This document shows, piece by piece, positions 1 through 12,209 of a stretch of DNA of 64,000 bases (the first letter of the stretch is position 1; every line of letters begins with the position of its first letter). A model generated the notes under the pieces. It saw only the letters and a program-made list of their open reading frames with translations, was not told where the DNA came from and did no database searches. Source of the DNA: Paulownia fortunei (Eukaryota > Streptophyta > Magnoliopsida > Lamiales > Paulowniaceae). A program made the translations under genes and the position numbers. The DNA lies in the NCBI GenBank assembly GCA_019321725.1, contig CM033123.1, forward strand, positions 4,844,960-4,908,959, read 5' to 3'.

Positions 1-140
1 AATAAATGGAGAGAATAATTATAATTTGTACCATTGGAGACCTCGAAAGATGATTGAAAGTGGAGCGCATTAAAAGGCTTTCAGGGTGCATACGTGCATG
101 AGAGAAATCATGTTGGGTGAGAGGATGGATTGAGATCATC
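1..140 (+). mobile_element. Ty1/copia gag-pre-integrase fragment (edge)
   Basis: The first bases match the end of the copia-derived insert found more completely at 55028-55890 (+) and about 10690-11360 (-). This is the part that encodes a degenerate gag_pre-integrase segment ending near the residues NLYHWRPRKMIE. It lies in the last intron of CPS copy D. No LTR is visible, and the left part lies outside the window. Confidence 0.65.
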
Positions 141-738
141 ATGTCTACAGTCAACTAATGATATTAACCGGGTTATATATGTGTATTGGCCGACTTGGAT
201 TAGTTGGAATTATGATCTACTAATTCGACATGTATAGTGAATATGATAAAGGCTAATGGAATTTTGATGCTCTAGTTTGCGATGGAGTTGTGACAATTGG
301 TGAAGGTGGAATGAGATACTATTTTGTTAAAGACATAAATTAATGATTAGGTAGCTAAGCAAATTGCTTGTTTAATTTTTTAGCATTTAAGAATTCAATT
401 TTATGCAAGAAAATTGAGCCACATACTCCAAAATGAAGTTGACAAGCTAGTGTATGCGTGCTATAACTCTGTTGGTGAAAAATGATCCACATCGTGATCT
501 TCAAAGCGTGAAAGAAAACTAAATAGACTGCTTAACAAGCACGACACCATGGTCTCTAAGGCACTTGATTCAAGTCACATTTTTTAACAATTAGCTATCG
601 AATTTTGTCATTCAAAAGTAGACTTGCAGACTCAGCTCTGTAATTTCATCAGTTGTTAAGGTTTATTCTTAAACTTGCTGAAATCGAAATGCCAGATTAC
701 TCTTGAAACTTTGTCTTGTTCTTTCTCACTCTTTGCAG

Positions 739-813
739 ATTGTATTCAGTCGACCTGGAGATGTTGCGGGTTTTGGGAATGATCCATACAACGCTGTGCC
801 TTCTGCTTGTTGA
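739..813 (+). CDS. Terminal exon of CPS copy D (partial, enters from left edge)
   Basis: This is the last exon of another plant cyclopropane fatty acid synthase copy; the rest lies left of the window. It follows the acceptor CTTTGCAG and reads 24 codons plus TGA, the same length and phase as exon 24 of intact copy A. The encoded end begins IVFSRPGDVA and finishes PSAC; the usual final Tyr is replaced by Cys. The 3' flank, including the poly(A) signal, matches copies B and C closely. Whether the whole copy is functional cannot be judged from one exon. The shared copia insert makes it a sister of B and C rather than of A. Confidence 0.72.
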   Translation: MVFSRPGDVAGFGNDPYNAVPSAC

Positions 814-894
814 CAATGTCCTGTGAGGGGGAAGTGCTTTCTCTTCAACTATATACGACGGTACCTGTCACTGTAATTTTATGTCTGTTGTTGA

Positions 895-900
895 AATAAA
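895..900 (+). terminator. Poly(A) signal of CPS copy D
   Basis: AATAAA sits about 80 bases after the stop codon, in the same 3' UTR context (TTGTTGAAATAAAGAGT) as copies A, B and C. Confidence 0.6.
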
Positions 901-1430
901 GAGTCAGACATATTTTGTCTTCAAGTAACAAAATGGTATAACTAGCAGACCATTAGCAGACTGCTTGAGAAGTTTTTCCTCTGTTTTAAGTCTTTTGTTC
1001 CTTGTCTTCCTTTATTTCTTTATTCTATAATTTTCATAATTCACTTTGTTCGACTCAGAAAGAGGTCTACTCCGAAGGCACAATGAAAAACCTTTTTAAT
1101 CAGCCAAGTTATTATCGATAATTAATAGTTAAATACCTTTGTATTTCACTATTTTGGAAATTATCAATATACGTAAACTTGCTAAATATATTTAGCACCC
1201 GTCTGAAATAGTTAAATTATTAATTTTTCTTCTTCTTGGTTCATAATTACCACGAGAGGAAGGGCCATGAGGTGTTAAAATTGTCACGAGAAAGGCCTCG
1301 TAAACAAAAATATCATCCGAATGAAAATCAAGAAGATGGCGGTGATGTCAATTTAGTAATTACATACAATGGAAATATTCTTACAATTTCTACTCATATG
1401 ATTTAAAGTTTTGATGACTTGTTCAAGTTC
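901..1430. repeat. 3' flank shared by CPS copies D, B and C
   Basis: The stretch at about 990-1150 (poly-pyrimidine run, GACTCAGAAAGAGG, then a TTATCGATAATTAATAGTTAAATA tail) recurs inverted at about 9660-9860 and directly at about 56330-56480. The segment at 1337-1430, starting ATGGCGGTGATGTCAATTTA, recurs at about 55244-55330 and in part at 56500-56580. No coding potential is seen. Confidence 0.6.
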
Positions 1431-2435
1431 AATTTGATTAAAAATCAAATTAAGTTTAAATATTATTTTTAAAATTTTATAAAAATTCAAATAAATTTAA
1501 ATAATAACGCATCCATTCATTTACACCCCAAATGGAAGCGTGGTTTGGCTTGAGCCATTTACAAAATCTGCGAAAAAAGTATTGTTTGTTGTTTTATGTT
1601 TTATTAGTAAGTAACACGTACGTTGCACGTAATTTATATGATTTTAATAAATTAATTATATTATTTAATAATTTATTTGAGTAAAATTAAGATATTATAA
1701 GATACTTCATAAATTATAAAATATAATCCATAAAAAATAAAATATTCTAAAATATTTTATAAACTAATTATTAATCGATATGATATTGTAACAAAGTAAA
1801 AAACTCTTTTCAACTCATACTTTGTAGTCGATACTTGTTCTTTAGAGATTAAAGGGCAAAATGAAAAAATATAAATGTTAAGTAAGACAGATAATTAATA
1901 TTAAAAAATATCCATTTTATGAACATAAATAAAACTACAATTTAACTATATTTCTTCTTTGATGACGAATACATATGGAACTAAGTGAAAAGATTAAAAA
2001 TTAAGTAAAATATATATCTAATATTTAAGGATCTACAGAATTATGTGTCAGTTTTTATATATTATTTGGTGTACATACGACCTATACATAATATTATTAA
2101 ATTACTTTCATTGAGTATGATCATATTAAATAATCAAATTATTTTTTCTTTAATTACTTGTATGCTACAATTTTTTTCACATTACATGATTGTTAGGTAT
2201 CATAACTTTATACTATAGTGAATTATGCTTCAATATTATTTTTTATTAATAAAAATAAAATATTAGTTACTAATAATAATATATAATGTATTATTTAAAA
2301 AAAATATTTGTACCTATACTTAAAATTTGTCTGTACATAATATTTTTAGTCTACATATTCTTCTTACATTTTAAGTGTTTTATTTAATTAACTATTGATC
2401 ATAGATATTGAAATTCCTCTAGAGATAGTAATATA
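1431..2435. other. AT-rich intergenic DNA, no gene seen
   Basis: Very AT-rich sequence with many stops in all frames. No exon, RNA gene or clear element terminus was recognised. Confidence 0.5.
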
Positions 2436-2439
2436 TAAT

Positions 2440-3517
2440 TAGCGTTAATAAGATACTGAATTGGGCAAATAGACACTAACATTTGAAATTGTTTGTTTTT
2501 GAACTTTTTTTATTGTCATTGCAAAGCAAAGTTTCATATAGAATTGTTTACGTCTAAATTGAAATGAATAAACTTTATTTTCAGCTAGCGAAAGTGGCAC
2601 TTTAAGTATAAAGACAAGTTTTCCAATATATTGCACAAACACAATCTTTTCATTAATTATGTTATTCTTGAAATCTTGTATACTATTATTGTACTATTAC
2701 TCAATTAATTTTATGGATTCAGATTTCTCAAAAAAAATATTGGATAATTTTTTTTCAACATCAATTTATGGAGAAGGCAAGCGATTTGGGAATAAAGGGT
2801 TCAAAATATTCTCTTCATAATAGTAATTTATGTCATTAATAACTTCATAAAAACTGTTAAATGTTCTTGATTTCGATGCTTGTCTTGTCATGTAATAAGT
2901 TGAATGGATATTCTTATTTAAAGTAGAAAAAATAGCCATAATAAGTCGTAATATTGAGTTTTCTTCATTGTCATACTTAATAATTATATCTTCTAGAATT
3001 TTGATGTTACCTTTAGTATCACTTGGTTCCTCACATTTTTCAACTTTAAGTAAAAATTCATTGAAGTTTGGATCATTCCTCGACTCATGTTCCTTGATAA
3101 AATATTTTTTTTTTCATTTGGGGCAACAAATATGATTTCACCAAACTTCCAAAAATAGTTTCATAGATTGTTACATTAGGGAACAACTGTTGATACTTGC
3201 TGAAAATCTTTACAAAACACTACCACTTTTCCACCAAAATCTTCATCATATTCCATTGCGTCTTACAATAATTTATCAATATTTTTTATAGCTATTATTT
3301 TTGCCTTGGTGCTTCATCCCATAAAAATAATTGTAATTTATGTAATAGTTCTGCAACCTTACTTTACTTGGACACAGTGCATTGATTTGATGCAATTACA
3401 TCTATTAGTATTTTGAGCGAGAATGTATTGTTTTACCTCCTGATATTATTGCGAAAGCAACTCCAAACACCGCGGTTATAAATACTATTTGAGTTTTGGA
3501 TCTAAAATGAGTTAATA

Positions 3518-3550
<33 letters not shown>

Positions 3551-3870
3551 TTGTATTCCATATGGGCCATTAATAAAGAAACCCCTTGCCCACTTGTATA
3601 CAATTTAATATCATTAGAAAAACTTTATTTTGCTCAGTATTCAACTTTAGTTATGTTTTATAATCTTTCACATGACATTTTATCTTGTGTCTCTCTTGAA
3701 AAATTATTGTCCATATTATCTATATCAATAAGAATGTTTGAAAGATTATATGAACTAATGTTTTTTTTTCATGTTCTTCGGAAAAAAAATCAAACTTTTC
3801 AAAATTTTGGCAACTTGTATTCAAATGAAGTTTCTAATTTTTTTTTGAAATATTTAGACATTACTATGTA
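2440..3870 (-). pseudogene. Degenerate Helitron PIF1-type helicase (C-terminal part)
   Basis: Several frames on the minus strand together recover the helicase half of a plant Helitron Rep/helicase. In protein order: an LNTEQ motif near 3660, the Walker A vicinity GFFINGP near 3560-3600, which stops where a TA microsatellite interrupts it, a GGKT.HSR-like motif near 3430, the Walker B-like LWDEAP near 3310, and GGKVVVFCKDFQQV near 3200. The C-terminal block follows at 2640-2445, with the family-typical run FAMTIKKVQKQTISNVSVYLP. Stops and frame changes between the blocks show that it is dead. The family drives rolling-circle transposition. No Rep domain or Helitron ends were found, so this is a fragment. 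Confidence 0.82.
3523..3551. repeat. TA microsatellite
   Basis: An uninterrupted (TA)n run breaks the helicase relic just after its Walker A region. Confidence 0.85.
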
Positions 3871-3994
3871 TCTCAAATAACTCTTACATTTGTTTTGTAC
3901 AATATACACCCTTATTGATTTCATGGTAAATTTCAAGCAGGTCGACCAGATATTCAACAGTAAAACTGCATCTAGAGCTAGCAATATTATCACT

Positions 3995-4380
3995 CGAACA
4001 ACACAAACCTAAAATCTTATTTGATGATTGATTGCATTTTATTTTTCAAGATTAGCATATTGATGAATATCAATAACTTAAAAATCATGCAATTAGTGTA
4101 TATAAATGATGATGCTTTTAATTTTTATAATTTTATTTATTGTAATTTTATTAATTAAAGTATATATAAACTCGAGAAAAAAGAAGATGAATGAAAATTA
4201 ATATAGAAAAATTAAGTATTTTGAAAAAATACAAATTAAGGTATTATAAAAAAAATTGCAGTTGAAAATGTAACAAAACAATGCACTCTCTTTCAACTCA
4301 TAATTTATATGAACACTTGTACCTTAGAAATTAAAAAAATTTGGCAAATCAAAATTGAAAATTCGATATGTACAAAAAAC
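3995..4380. other. AT-rich DNA, nothing recognised
   Basis: No open frame of interest, no RNA gene and no obvious repeat boundary was seen. Confidence 0.4.
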
Positions 4381-7000
4381 CGATTTGATATTTAATTTTT
4401 TATAAAAATTCAATATTCAGTTTGATTTTAATTTTTTATTCTAATTTATTGAACTGTACCAAATATCGAATTTAATTTTTACAAATTTTATAAATAATTT
4501 TTTATCTAATTTATATATTAATTAGTTTCTTACTATTTTTTTTCTTACTTTTAACTTACCAAACTAAAAATAATAATTTTCAAATACAATTAGATAAATG
4601 AAAATAAAGAAGAAATTGAGCTGAAAATATGTTATATATAGCTTTATAATACTATAATAATATATAAATATAATAAAATTTTATCTTCATTAGATTACTT
4701 TGAAAAAATTTATTATTAATTTCGCATTAGCCCCTATATATATTTTTAAAAATGCTCCAATTTTATAATTGGTTTAGTAGAATAATGTGTAAAAAGATCA
4801 AAAAATACACAAGTAAATGTAGTACAAAATTATTTTCTATTTAATGCAATATATATTTTTAAAATATTTATGTTGAAATGTAGTAATACAGCATGAAAGT
4901 TCATACAACTTATTTTTATCATATTTGGTTCTATTGAAAAAATTTAGGCTCTCTTTGGTTTTATTTCCTTTTGTTTTGAGAAGAGTGTTCTCGAAAAATG
5001 TATTTTGAAAAATAAGTTTGTAAAACGTGTATAGAAGAACAAATGTGTATATTTTATTGGAGATATTTTTAATTATAAATATGTTTTCAATATTATTGTG
5101 TTATAATTAATAACAATATAGGATATAGGATTATCTAACTATGGTAATAAATAATTTTGTATTCTGGAGAAAAATACAATTTTCAAAAAATACAAGGAAC
5201 AAACATGTTTTCGTATTCGAAAAAAAAAATGTTTGGAAGAAAAGTAGAAAGAGAAAGCCAATAAAAATTACAATGTTCGAACTAACAATAAAATAGTATA
5301 AATAAAATTTAGTAGATTAAATGATCAACCCAAAAGATCTATTTTTTCATGAAATAATTTCATTAGTGATTTAACATAAATTTTTAAAGTAAAAAAAATT
5401 ACTAAGTCAAATATCAAATGCAATTGCAATCGGACTACTATAATTGTGACGTCAAAAGATAAGTCAAATAATTAAAAGAGATTTTGAATTTTGTGTATAA
5501 AATATGTGAAATATAAGGGATAACATCGTTTTTAGAATATGGTATCATAATTGGTAAATATGATATAAAATTCAGATGTGGGTGACTTGAGAAAACAAAA
5601 TTAAAGGAATCAAATACTCCATCAATTAATGTAATTATTTTCGCATAATCTCATGGTTCAGAAAAAAATAAGTTTTAGTCATGAATACACTTTAAGTTTT
5701 GTTGTATTTTTTTTTTTTTTTTCAAAAAGTGGAATAACAAAAAAATATAAATATGATAGTAGATTGTGTTTTTGAATTGATATAAAAAATAAATATTATT
5801 TTTATATTAATTTTAATGAATCTAATTAAACTGAATATAGTGAAGTATATTTTCATACAAAATTAATATTCGGTTTGATTTTTTATTTTTTATTTTGATT
5901 CATAAAATCGTACAAAATATTGAATTTTAATTTTTACAAATTTTATAAATAGTTGTTATATATTATTAATTAATCTTATACTTTTTCTTAACTTTAACTT
6001 ACCAAACTAAAAATAATAAATTTAAAATAAAATTAGGTTTCGCTATTTATTTATTTTTTATTTTTCAGCAAAATTATTTTTTAATAAAATTGTAAAATCA
6101 AAAATGGTCAAAAGATAAAACAAAATGTGAACTTCTTATAAATATAATTTTTCCACATATTTTTAGAAAAAATTAGCAAATTGATAAATATAATATAAAA
6201 TTCAGATTTTGGTGGCTTAAGAAAATATATGTTAAAGAAATCAAACATCTCATTAACTGATATAATTATTTTTGTATATTTCAAATACATGAAAATATAC
6301 TTTTAGTCTCATAATTCAGGTGGTTTTGCAAATTTAATCTCATGATTCAGAAAAAATCTAATTCGAGTTATGAATACACTTTAATATATAGGTTTTGTTT
6401 TATTTATTTTTTTCAAGAATTGGAATAACTAAAATTATAAATATAACAGTGGAATGTGCCTTGCAATTCATATAAAAAAAATAAATATTATTTCTACATT
6501 AATTTTAATGAATTTGATTTGACTGGATTCTGTTTTAGTTTATTCAAATAGACATATTTCATAATAAAAATTTGGTATTTATCAAAGTCGAACAAAAAAT
6601 TTAAATTTGGTATTTAATTTTTATTTTCATAAAAAAATAGTATTCAATTTAATTTTGGTGTTTTATTTCAATTTATCGAACCATACCACAGTATCAAATT
6701 TTAATTTTTACAAATTTTATAAATATATTTTATATCTTAGTTTATATTTATTAATTAATTCTAAATACAATTAAATTTTGTTGTTTAAATTTGAACTATT
6801 TTTTTTTAATTTTTTAAAAATTCATTTAAAAAAATAATTGAATCGAAATATGAACACATAAATGGACAAAAAAAAAAGTAAATTACTTATATATATAATT
6901 TCCATATATGTTTTCGGAATATCAAACAAATGAAAGTAGAGTTTGATTTAAACTTTTGATGTTCTCTTATTATAATTATCTTATAATCTCATTGACTAGT
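4380..7000. repeat. Degenerate AT-rich tandem repeat array
   Basis: A module containing 'TTTGATTTT...ATTTTGATTCAT...AAATATTGAATTT' and 'CTTACCAAACTAAAAATAATAA' recurs near 4400-4600, 5860-6040 and 6600-6780. A second module, 'AAAATTCAGAT..GGTG' followed by a run ending in TGAATACACTTTAA, recurs near 5570-5840 and 6195-6540. Copies are diverged and no protein is encoded. Such arrays often belong to TE non-coding regions; the class was not determined. Confidence 0.6.
5334..6280 (+). repeat. About 950-bp direct repeat, copy 1
   Basis: Starting at AAAAGATCT, about 950 bases match 22963-23910 nearly base for base, in the same orientation. The second copy abuts the broken first exon of CPS copy B. 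The unit contains one period of the local tandem array. No terminal inverted repeats were found. Confidence 0.8.
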
Positions 7001-7139
7001 TAAAAAAATAAACATTATTTATTCTAAAATTATATAATTATTAAATTATATAACTATCATTAAAATTAATAGTATCAAATGTTATTTTAATCGAATAAAA
7101 AATTTAAAAAAACATTCATTTGATTTGAAGCTGCTTTAT

Positions 7140-7680
7140 GGTTGGCAATTTTACGGGCTCAGGAGTCCTGAACACAGACTTTAAGCCCAGTTTAGTTAAA
7201 ACTGGATCCAATTCTACATCTTGTGAGAAATCTGGGCTTTAGGAGAAACAAATTCAGGCCTAATTATAAATGTGGTTAATAAAGAAAAATAAAGAAAGAC
7301 GAGAAGAAGACAAACAAAAGAACGAGAAAACATGAGAAGCTAGGTTGTCTTAAATAAAAAATTCCTTTTCATTTTTCAAAATTTCCCTCATATCTAGAAA
7401 CATATAAGTTTGGATTGACTTGGATTTTTTTTTTAATTGATTATTTTTATCTGAATCAAACAAAACACACGAGCAACTATAAGTTTCCATAAATAAGTCC
7501 ATCTGAAAAATGTTTCGTATCTCTGTCTTTTGTTTACTAGATATGGCAACAAGGCAAGGAATCAAATCAACAAACTCTCTCTATGATGTAATAGCGAATA
7601 TTCAAATAAAAAAAACCTTAATTAAACTATGAAAGACCCCAATAAAAGGGCTATAATAATTGTAGCTTAGCAACGAGAGC
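7140..7680. repeat. Inverted-repeat arm block (copy 1)
   Basis: This block contains AGCTGCTTTATGG, AATCTGGGCTTTAGGAGAAA, CTAGATATGGCAACAAGG and AAAAGGGCTATAATAATTG. It recurs in the same orientation at about 56670-57000 plus 57706-57900, in part at 51240-51545, and inverted at about 30170-30800. It lies downstream of both bHLH copies in mirror-image positions. No coding function was recognised. Confidence 0.75.
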
Positions 7681-8040
7681 AACATACTTGTGAAGTATTA
7701 ATAAAATTATAGTAATTGTTAGTATTATTTAATTAAAATAATGATTATATAAGCATGTTAGAGGAATGAAAACCATACTTCGGAGACATTATTATCTAAT
7801 ACGTTTATCATTTTGACAGAAGAAAAATGGATTCTGTAAAACATAGCACCAAACAAAGTTGAGACTACCACTCAAAAGAGGACAACAAGAATAGAAACCC
7901 TAGAGAGCTTGCATGGAAACCGAAGCCCTTTTGTGCTGCAACTGGAAATACTTTAAATAAAGCAGCAAAAGAAAAGGGAATCATAGTTTGATGAAAGAGC
8001 TAGCTAGTAGTAGTAATAATCGTAATTAGCGCCCTGAAAA

Positions 8041-8861
8041 TTAATGGTGCACGTCTTGCATCTGCATATATATATATATACAAACACAGTGTGAAACATA
8101 GTTGATTTAGATAGGCAGTCCAAGACAATATCGAGCAGTGGATTTTGTTGCAAAGAACAAGGGGTTTCCAATAAGATCAGGTGAAAATAAATAAATAAAA
8201 TAATGAAGGTGGCTATGGATGCCAAAGGAGTAACACATAGAACATCAACACAAAATTACAGATAATTAACTCGTGTTTAACAGAAACAATGCATAATAAA
8301 TATCAATCTCCTCGAATGCATAGCTTCATTTTCATTCTTGGGACAATAATTTGGAGCCTAGGCATCGATTGTTTAGTGGGAGAAAGAGAAGCAAACTAGC
8401 CTCCTCAAGTACAAACACCTTTTCACTTATTTTGATTATATATGTTTGTACATTGAAGTGTTTTTGCAGTGCTAAATTTGTCCAACGAATCCTCAACAAT
8501 GCCTAACGAATATTATTTGCTACATATATGTTCACATAATTATTAGCTATTCACATAGAGACTTATAAGAGAAACTAATTAGTTAAAACTGATAAAATAC
8601 CTCAGCAAGAATGATGGTAAGAAGAGCTGCTCCTCCAAACGGCATCATTCTCATGTCTACGACACTTAGATGCATTTTTTCCACTTCATAAGGCATTCTT
8701 GACATTAAGCTCATTTGTTTCTTGCAGAAAATTTCTATTAGCACTTGCCTGTTTGAAATTCTGGCCTTGATTTCTGGACCAAATGATTCGCTTGTGCTGC
8801 CATTGTTATGGATGGAGCTCTCTTTATACGAAGCATAATCATCTTTTGATGCATCATCTAT
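8041..8861 (-). pseudogene. bHLH copy E, 5'-deleted pseudogene
   Basis: This is a truncated copy of the subgroup IVa-like bHLH gene F. Exon 2 starts abruptly at 8861 in the middle of the F exon and runs to a GT donor after 8601. It encodes the C-terminal ACT-like region found in this subgroup, including KMHLSVVDMRMMPFGG. The frame is open where F carries a one-base deletion, so E is the better guide to the ancestral frame. Exon 3 (8061-8041) is only ATG CAA GAC GTG CAC CAT TAA; 78 bases present in F are missing, without breaking the frame. The bHLH domain, the start and the promoter are absent: F sequence from about 25195 to about 27580 is deleted here, with a short filler at the joint. The 3' UTR homology continues to about 7790. 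Confidence 0.83.
8066..8082. repeat. TA microsatellite before bHLH-E exon 3
   Basis: A TA run occupies the position taken by a TG run in copy F, just upstream of the last-exon acceptor when read on the minus strand. Confidence 0.7.
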
Positions 8862-8869
8862 CTATTTGG

Positions 8870-9690
8870 ATACTATGTCTTTAGTATCCAAATAATTTTA
8901 TTTTGTATAGTAAGTTCTATGTTAAGCATATTCCAATCACAACTACTTTATATTTTAAATTGATTATTTTTTATAAAATTATTTACCATTTTTAATTTCT
9001 TACTTCAACACATATTTGTATATAATCACGCCTTTTCTCTTTTGCAAAATGATTTTTTTTTTTTTTTTTGGGTCTTTCCACTGCATAACTTGTATTTTAT
9101 ATATTTTTCAATTTGCCTCCATGGCACTGTATTCCCTATGATTGATACTCCATTCTAAAACCGAAGTTTTATTTTGATTGGAGTTGAAAATGGATAAGTA
9201 TTATTTACTTTTACAAATTGTATTTAATAGCAGTTTAGACTTCAGAGTAACAATGATTGAGAGGATAATTTTGAAAAATAATATTTAAGAAATATTATCT
9301 AGGATATCTCAAAAAGGAAATGCGTGCAATAAATTAGGAAAAGATGGAATATTCTTTACAGATATTGACATATATATATATATATATATATATAGATGTT
9401 AGTACAATATTGGTCTTTCATTTTCAGACAAATCTTTAATATATAATCTAAGGATAAAACAAGTAACCTGATAAGCACAGTTATGACAGTCGAGGTTAAT
9501 AAGGTCATTTTCATACATAACGGTTGCAACACCTGCCAAAATAGAACACATTTTGCTTTAAATAGAATTTTGGCTTTAGAAAAAAGTTAACCGCCAAGAC
9601 TATTATTGGGGTATTAATGGCAAGAATCCATTAATTTAACGTATATTGATACTTTCCAAAAATAGTGAACAATAAATGTATTTAACTATT
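8870..9690. repeat. Inverted-repeat arm upstream of bHLH-E
   Basis: Read on the minus strand this matches 24480-25195, the DNA upstream of bHLH-F. Shared pieces include GTCTTTCATTTTCAGACAAA, the GACAGTCGAGGTTAATAAGG region, and TTGGGGTATTAATGGCAAGA. Together with 7140-8861 it makes one arm of the large inverted repeat around CPS-B. It contains a T-run near 9054-9070 and a TA microsatellite at about 9369-9395. Confidence 0.8.
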
Positions 9691-9932
9691 AATTATCGAT
9701 TATAACTTAGCTGATTAACAAGGTTTTTCCTTGTACCTTCGGAATAGGCCTCTTTCTAACTCGAATAAAGTGAAATTATGAAAATCATAGAATAAAGAAA
9801 TAAACGAAGACAAAAACAGAAGACTTAAGATAAGCAAAAACTTCTCAAACATTGCCTGCTAGTCTGATAATGTTATAACATTATTTTTAGCTGTAGTTTT
9901 CTTTGTTACTTGAAGACAAAATATGTCGACTC

Positions 9933-9938
9933 TTTATT
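9933..9938 (-). terminator. Poly(A) signal of CPS copy B
   Basis: AATAAA on the minus strand, about 100 bases after the copy B stop, in the same TTGTTGAAATAAAGAGTC context as the other copies. Confidence 0.6.
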
Positions 9939-10689
9939 TCAACAACCATATGCAGAGACATGAAATTACAGTAACTGCATGAGACAGGAGCCGTCGTATA
10001 TAGTTGAAGAGAAGCCATTTCCCCCTCAAAAGGACATTGTCAATAAGCAGAAGGCACGGCATTGTATGGATCATTCCCAAACGCAACATCTCCAGGTCGA
10101 CTGAATACAATCTGCCCAGAGTGAGAACAAGACAAAGTTTCAAGAATAATCTGGCATTTCGATTTCAGCAAGTTTAAGAATAAACCTTAACAACTGATGA
10201 AATTGCAGAGCTGAGTTTGCAAGTCTACTTTTGAATGACAAAATGCAATAGCTAATTGTTAAAAAATGTGACTTGAATCAAGTGCCTTAGAGACCATGGT
10301 GTCATGCTTGTTAAGCAGCCGATTTAGTTTTGTTTCACGCTTTGAAGATCACAACGTGGATCATTTTTCACCAACAAAGTTATAGCACGCATACACTAGC
10401 TTGTCAACTTCATTTTGGAGTATGTGGCTCAATTTTCTTGCATAAAATTGAATTCTTAAATGCTAAAAAATTAAACAAGCAATTTGCTTAGCTACCTAAT
10501 CATTAATTCATGTCTTTAACAAAATAGTATCTCATTCCACCTTCACCAATTGTCACAACTCCATCGCAAACTAGAGCATCAAAATTCCATTAGCCTTTAT
10601 CATATTCACTATACATGTCGAATTAGTAGATCATAATTCCAACTAATCCAAGTCGGCCAATACACATATATAACCCGGTTAATATCATT

Positions 10690-11360
10690 AGTTGACTGTA
10701 GACATGATGATCTCAATCCATCCTCTCACCCAACATGATTTCTCTCATGCACGTATGCACCCTGAAAGCCTTTTAATGCGCTCCACTTTCAATCATCTTT
10801 CGAGGTCTCCAATGGTACAAATTATAATTATTCTCTCCATTTATTAGGACCACTTCACCACGTATGATTTTTACAACTCCATCTCTAGCTGAATATTCAC
10901 AACCGTTGGAGTCCCATTGGCTCAAGAAAAATAGATTCATTCTCATTTTTGAGACATGACACACCAGTCAAAGTACGTTCTACTCCATCAAACACTTAGA
11001 TTTTCACCACTTCAATAATCATAATTCTACAAGTAGAACCATCACCCAGGACAAAGTTCCCGCCCTTCCCTCTTCATTTGAAATGAATCAGCACAATCCT
11101 TCTTAAAGCACACATGCAATGCACATCCAAAACCTAAAATCCAACCATCTAAATTTTCATTCTCTTTTTATAAGGACAACATTGTTTTCATGTGACCTTC
11201 CTTGTGATAATGATAGCAACTCATGCCCTTTCCTTTGAACTTTGAACTTGACCTACTATCTCCAAATCCACCACCACATTTTCTCCCTTAGAGATTCATA
11301 CCTTGACCAACTAGCTCAAATTCTTGTCCCACATCCTGGTCTGATAAAGCTAGCAAGACC
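10690..11360 (-). mobile_element. Ty1/copia gag-protease-pre-integrase fragment in CPS-B intron 23
   Basis: The minus strand encodes, with stops, pieces of a copia polyprotein in order: a gag zinc-knuckle-like region (KGKGMSCYHYHKEGH, with Cys2 lost), a degenerate protease region (GFGCALHVC where D-S-G-C is expected), and a pre-integrase block (VCHVSKMRMN...DGVVKIIRGEVV). No LTRs or integrase are present. It is the same insert as in copies C and D. Being intronic, it need not have broken the gene. Confidence 0.75.
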
Positions 11361-12209
11361 TGTGAGGCAGAATTTGGAGGCTTCTTGCCCAAATATATAG
11401 AAAATGAGGGGTGAGATAAGCTAAGCACATACCTGATAATCACCAAGAATACAAAATTTAAATCCAGCAGCACAATAGTCAAAATAATATTCCCACGTTC
11501 GGATGAACTTCTCATCGAATCCCAGAGCCAAAACTTGACTGAAAGACACAATTACAATAAATTCACAAGTATAATAAGAATTCAAAACAGAGCAAGTAGT
11601 ACAACTACAGGTGTGCAGAATGATATTTGGACGAGGCATCAACTTATTAACAGCAAGTTTAACTTGAAGTTGGTGCCACATTACTTGGGCCGTAAACCCC
11701 TCCGAAAAACCTCTAATAAAAGTTATGTTGTTTTGGCAACCAGATGCATAGAACTTTCAAATCATACATTCCTACCTCTGGTTTTGGAGGAAGTTTTGCC
11801 GCCAACGTCTGAGTGTGTCAAAGTAATGACTTCCTATTTCTTCAAGGTGCACCACACTGCATAAAATCATTTCGACAAGTTTTTGTTTGGTTAGTTTGAG
11901 GAATATATGTAATTTACATTAGACACACACATATAAAGAACTCTAATGTTACCTAAGTCTTGATGCAGCAGCCATGGCAGATATTACTCGGCTCAGCGAA
12001 AGCAAACTTCCACCAGGGAATATATATTCTTTAATGAACCCCGGGCTGAGTCTGGACTCATCATACTTCTCATCAGCGATTGATATGAACTAAAGAAAAA
12101 TTCAACCAGTTTCAAAATGTTAGAATCCATGTGCTAACATGCTGAGGCATGGTTATAAAAATTGGGAAGCTGTACATGTTTTTCTGACCTAAAATTAAGC
12201 GCAGATTAC

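Noticed and set aside
3551..3880. 109-codon open frame on the + strand
   Set aside because: It runs antisense across the Helitron helicase relic, which has recognisable motifs on the minus strand, and has no motif of its own.
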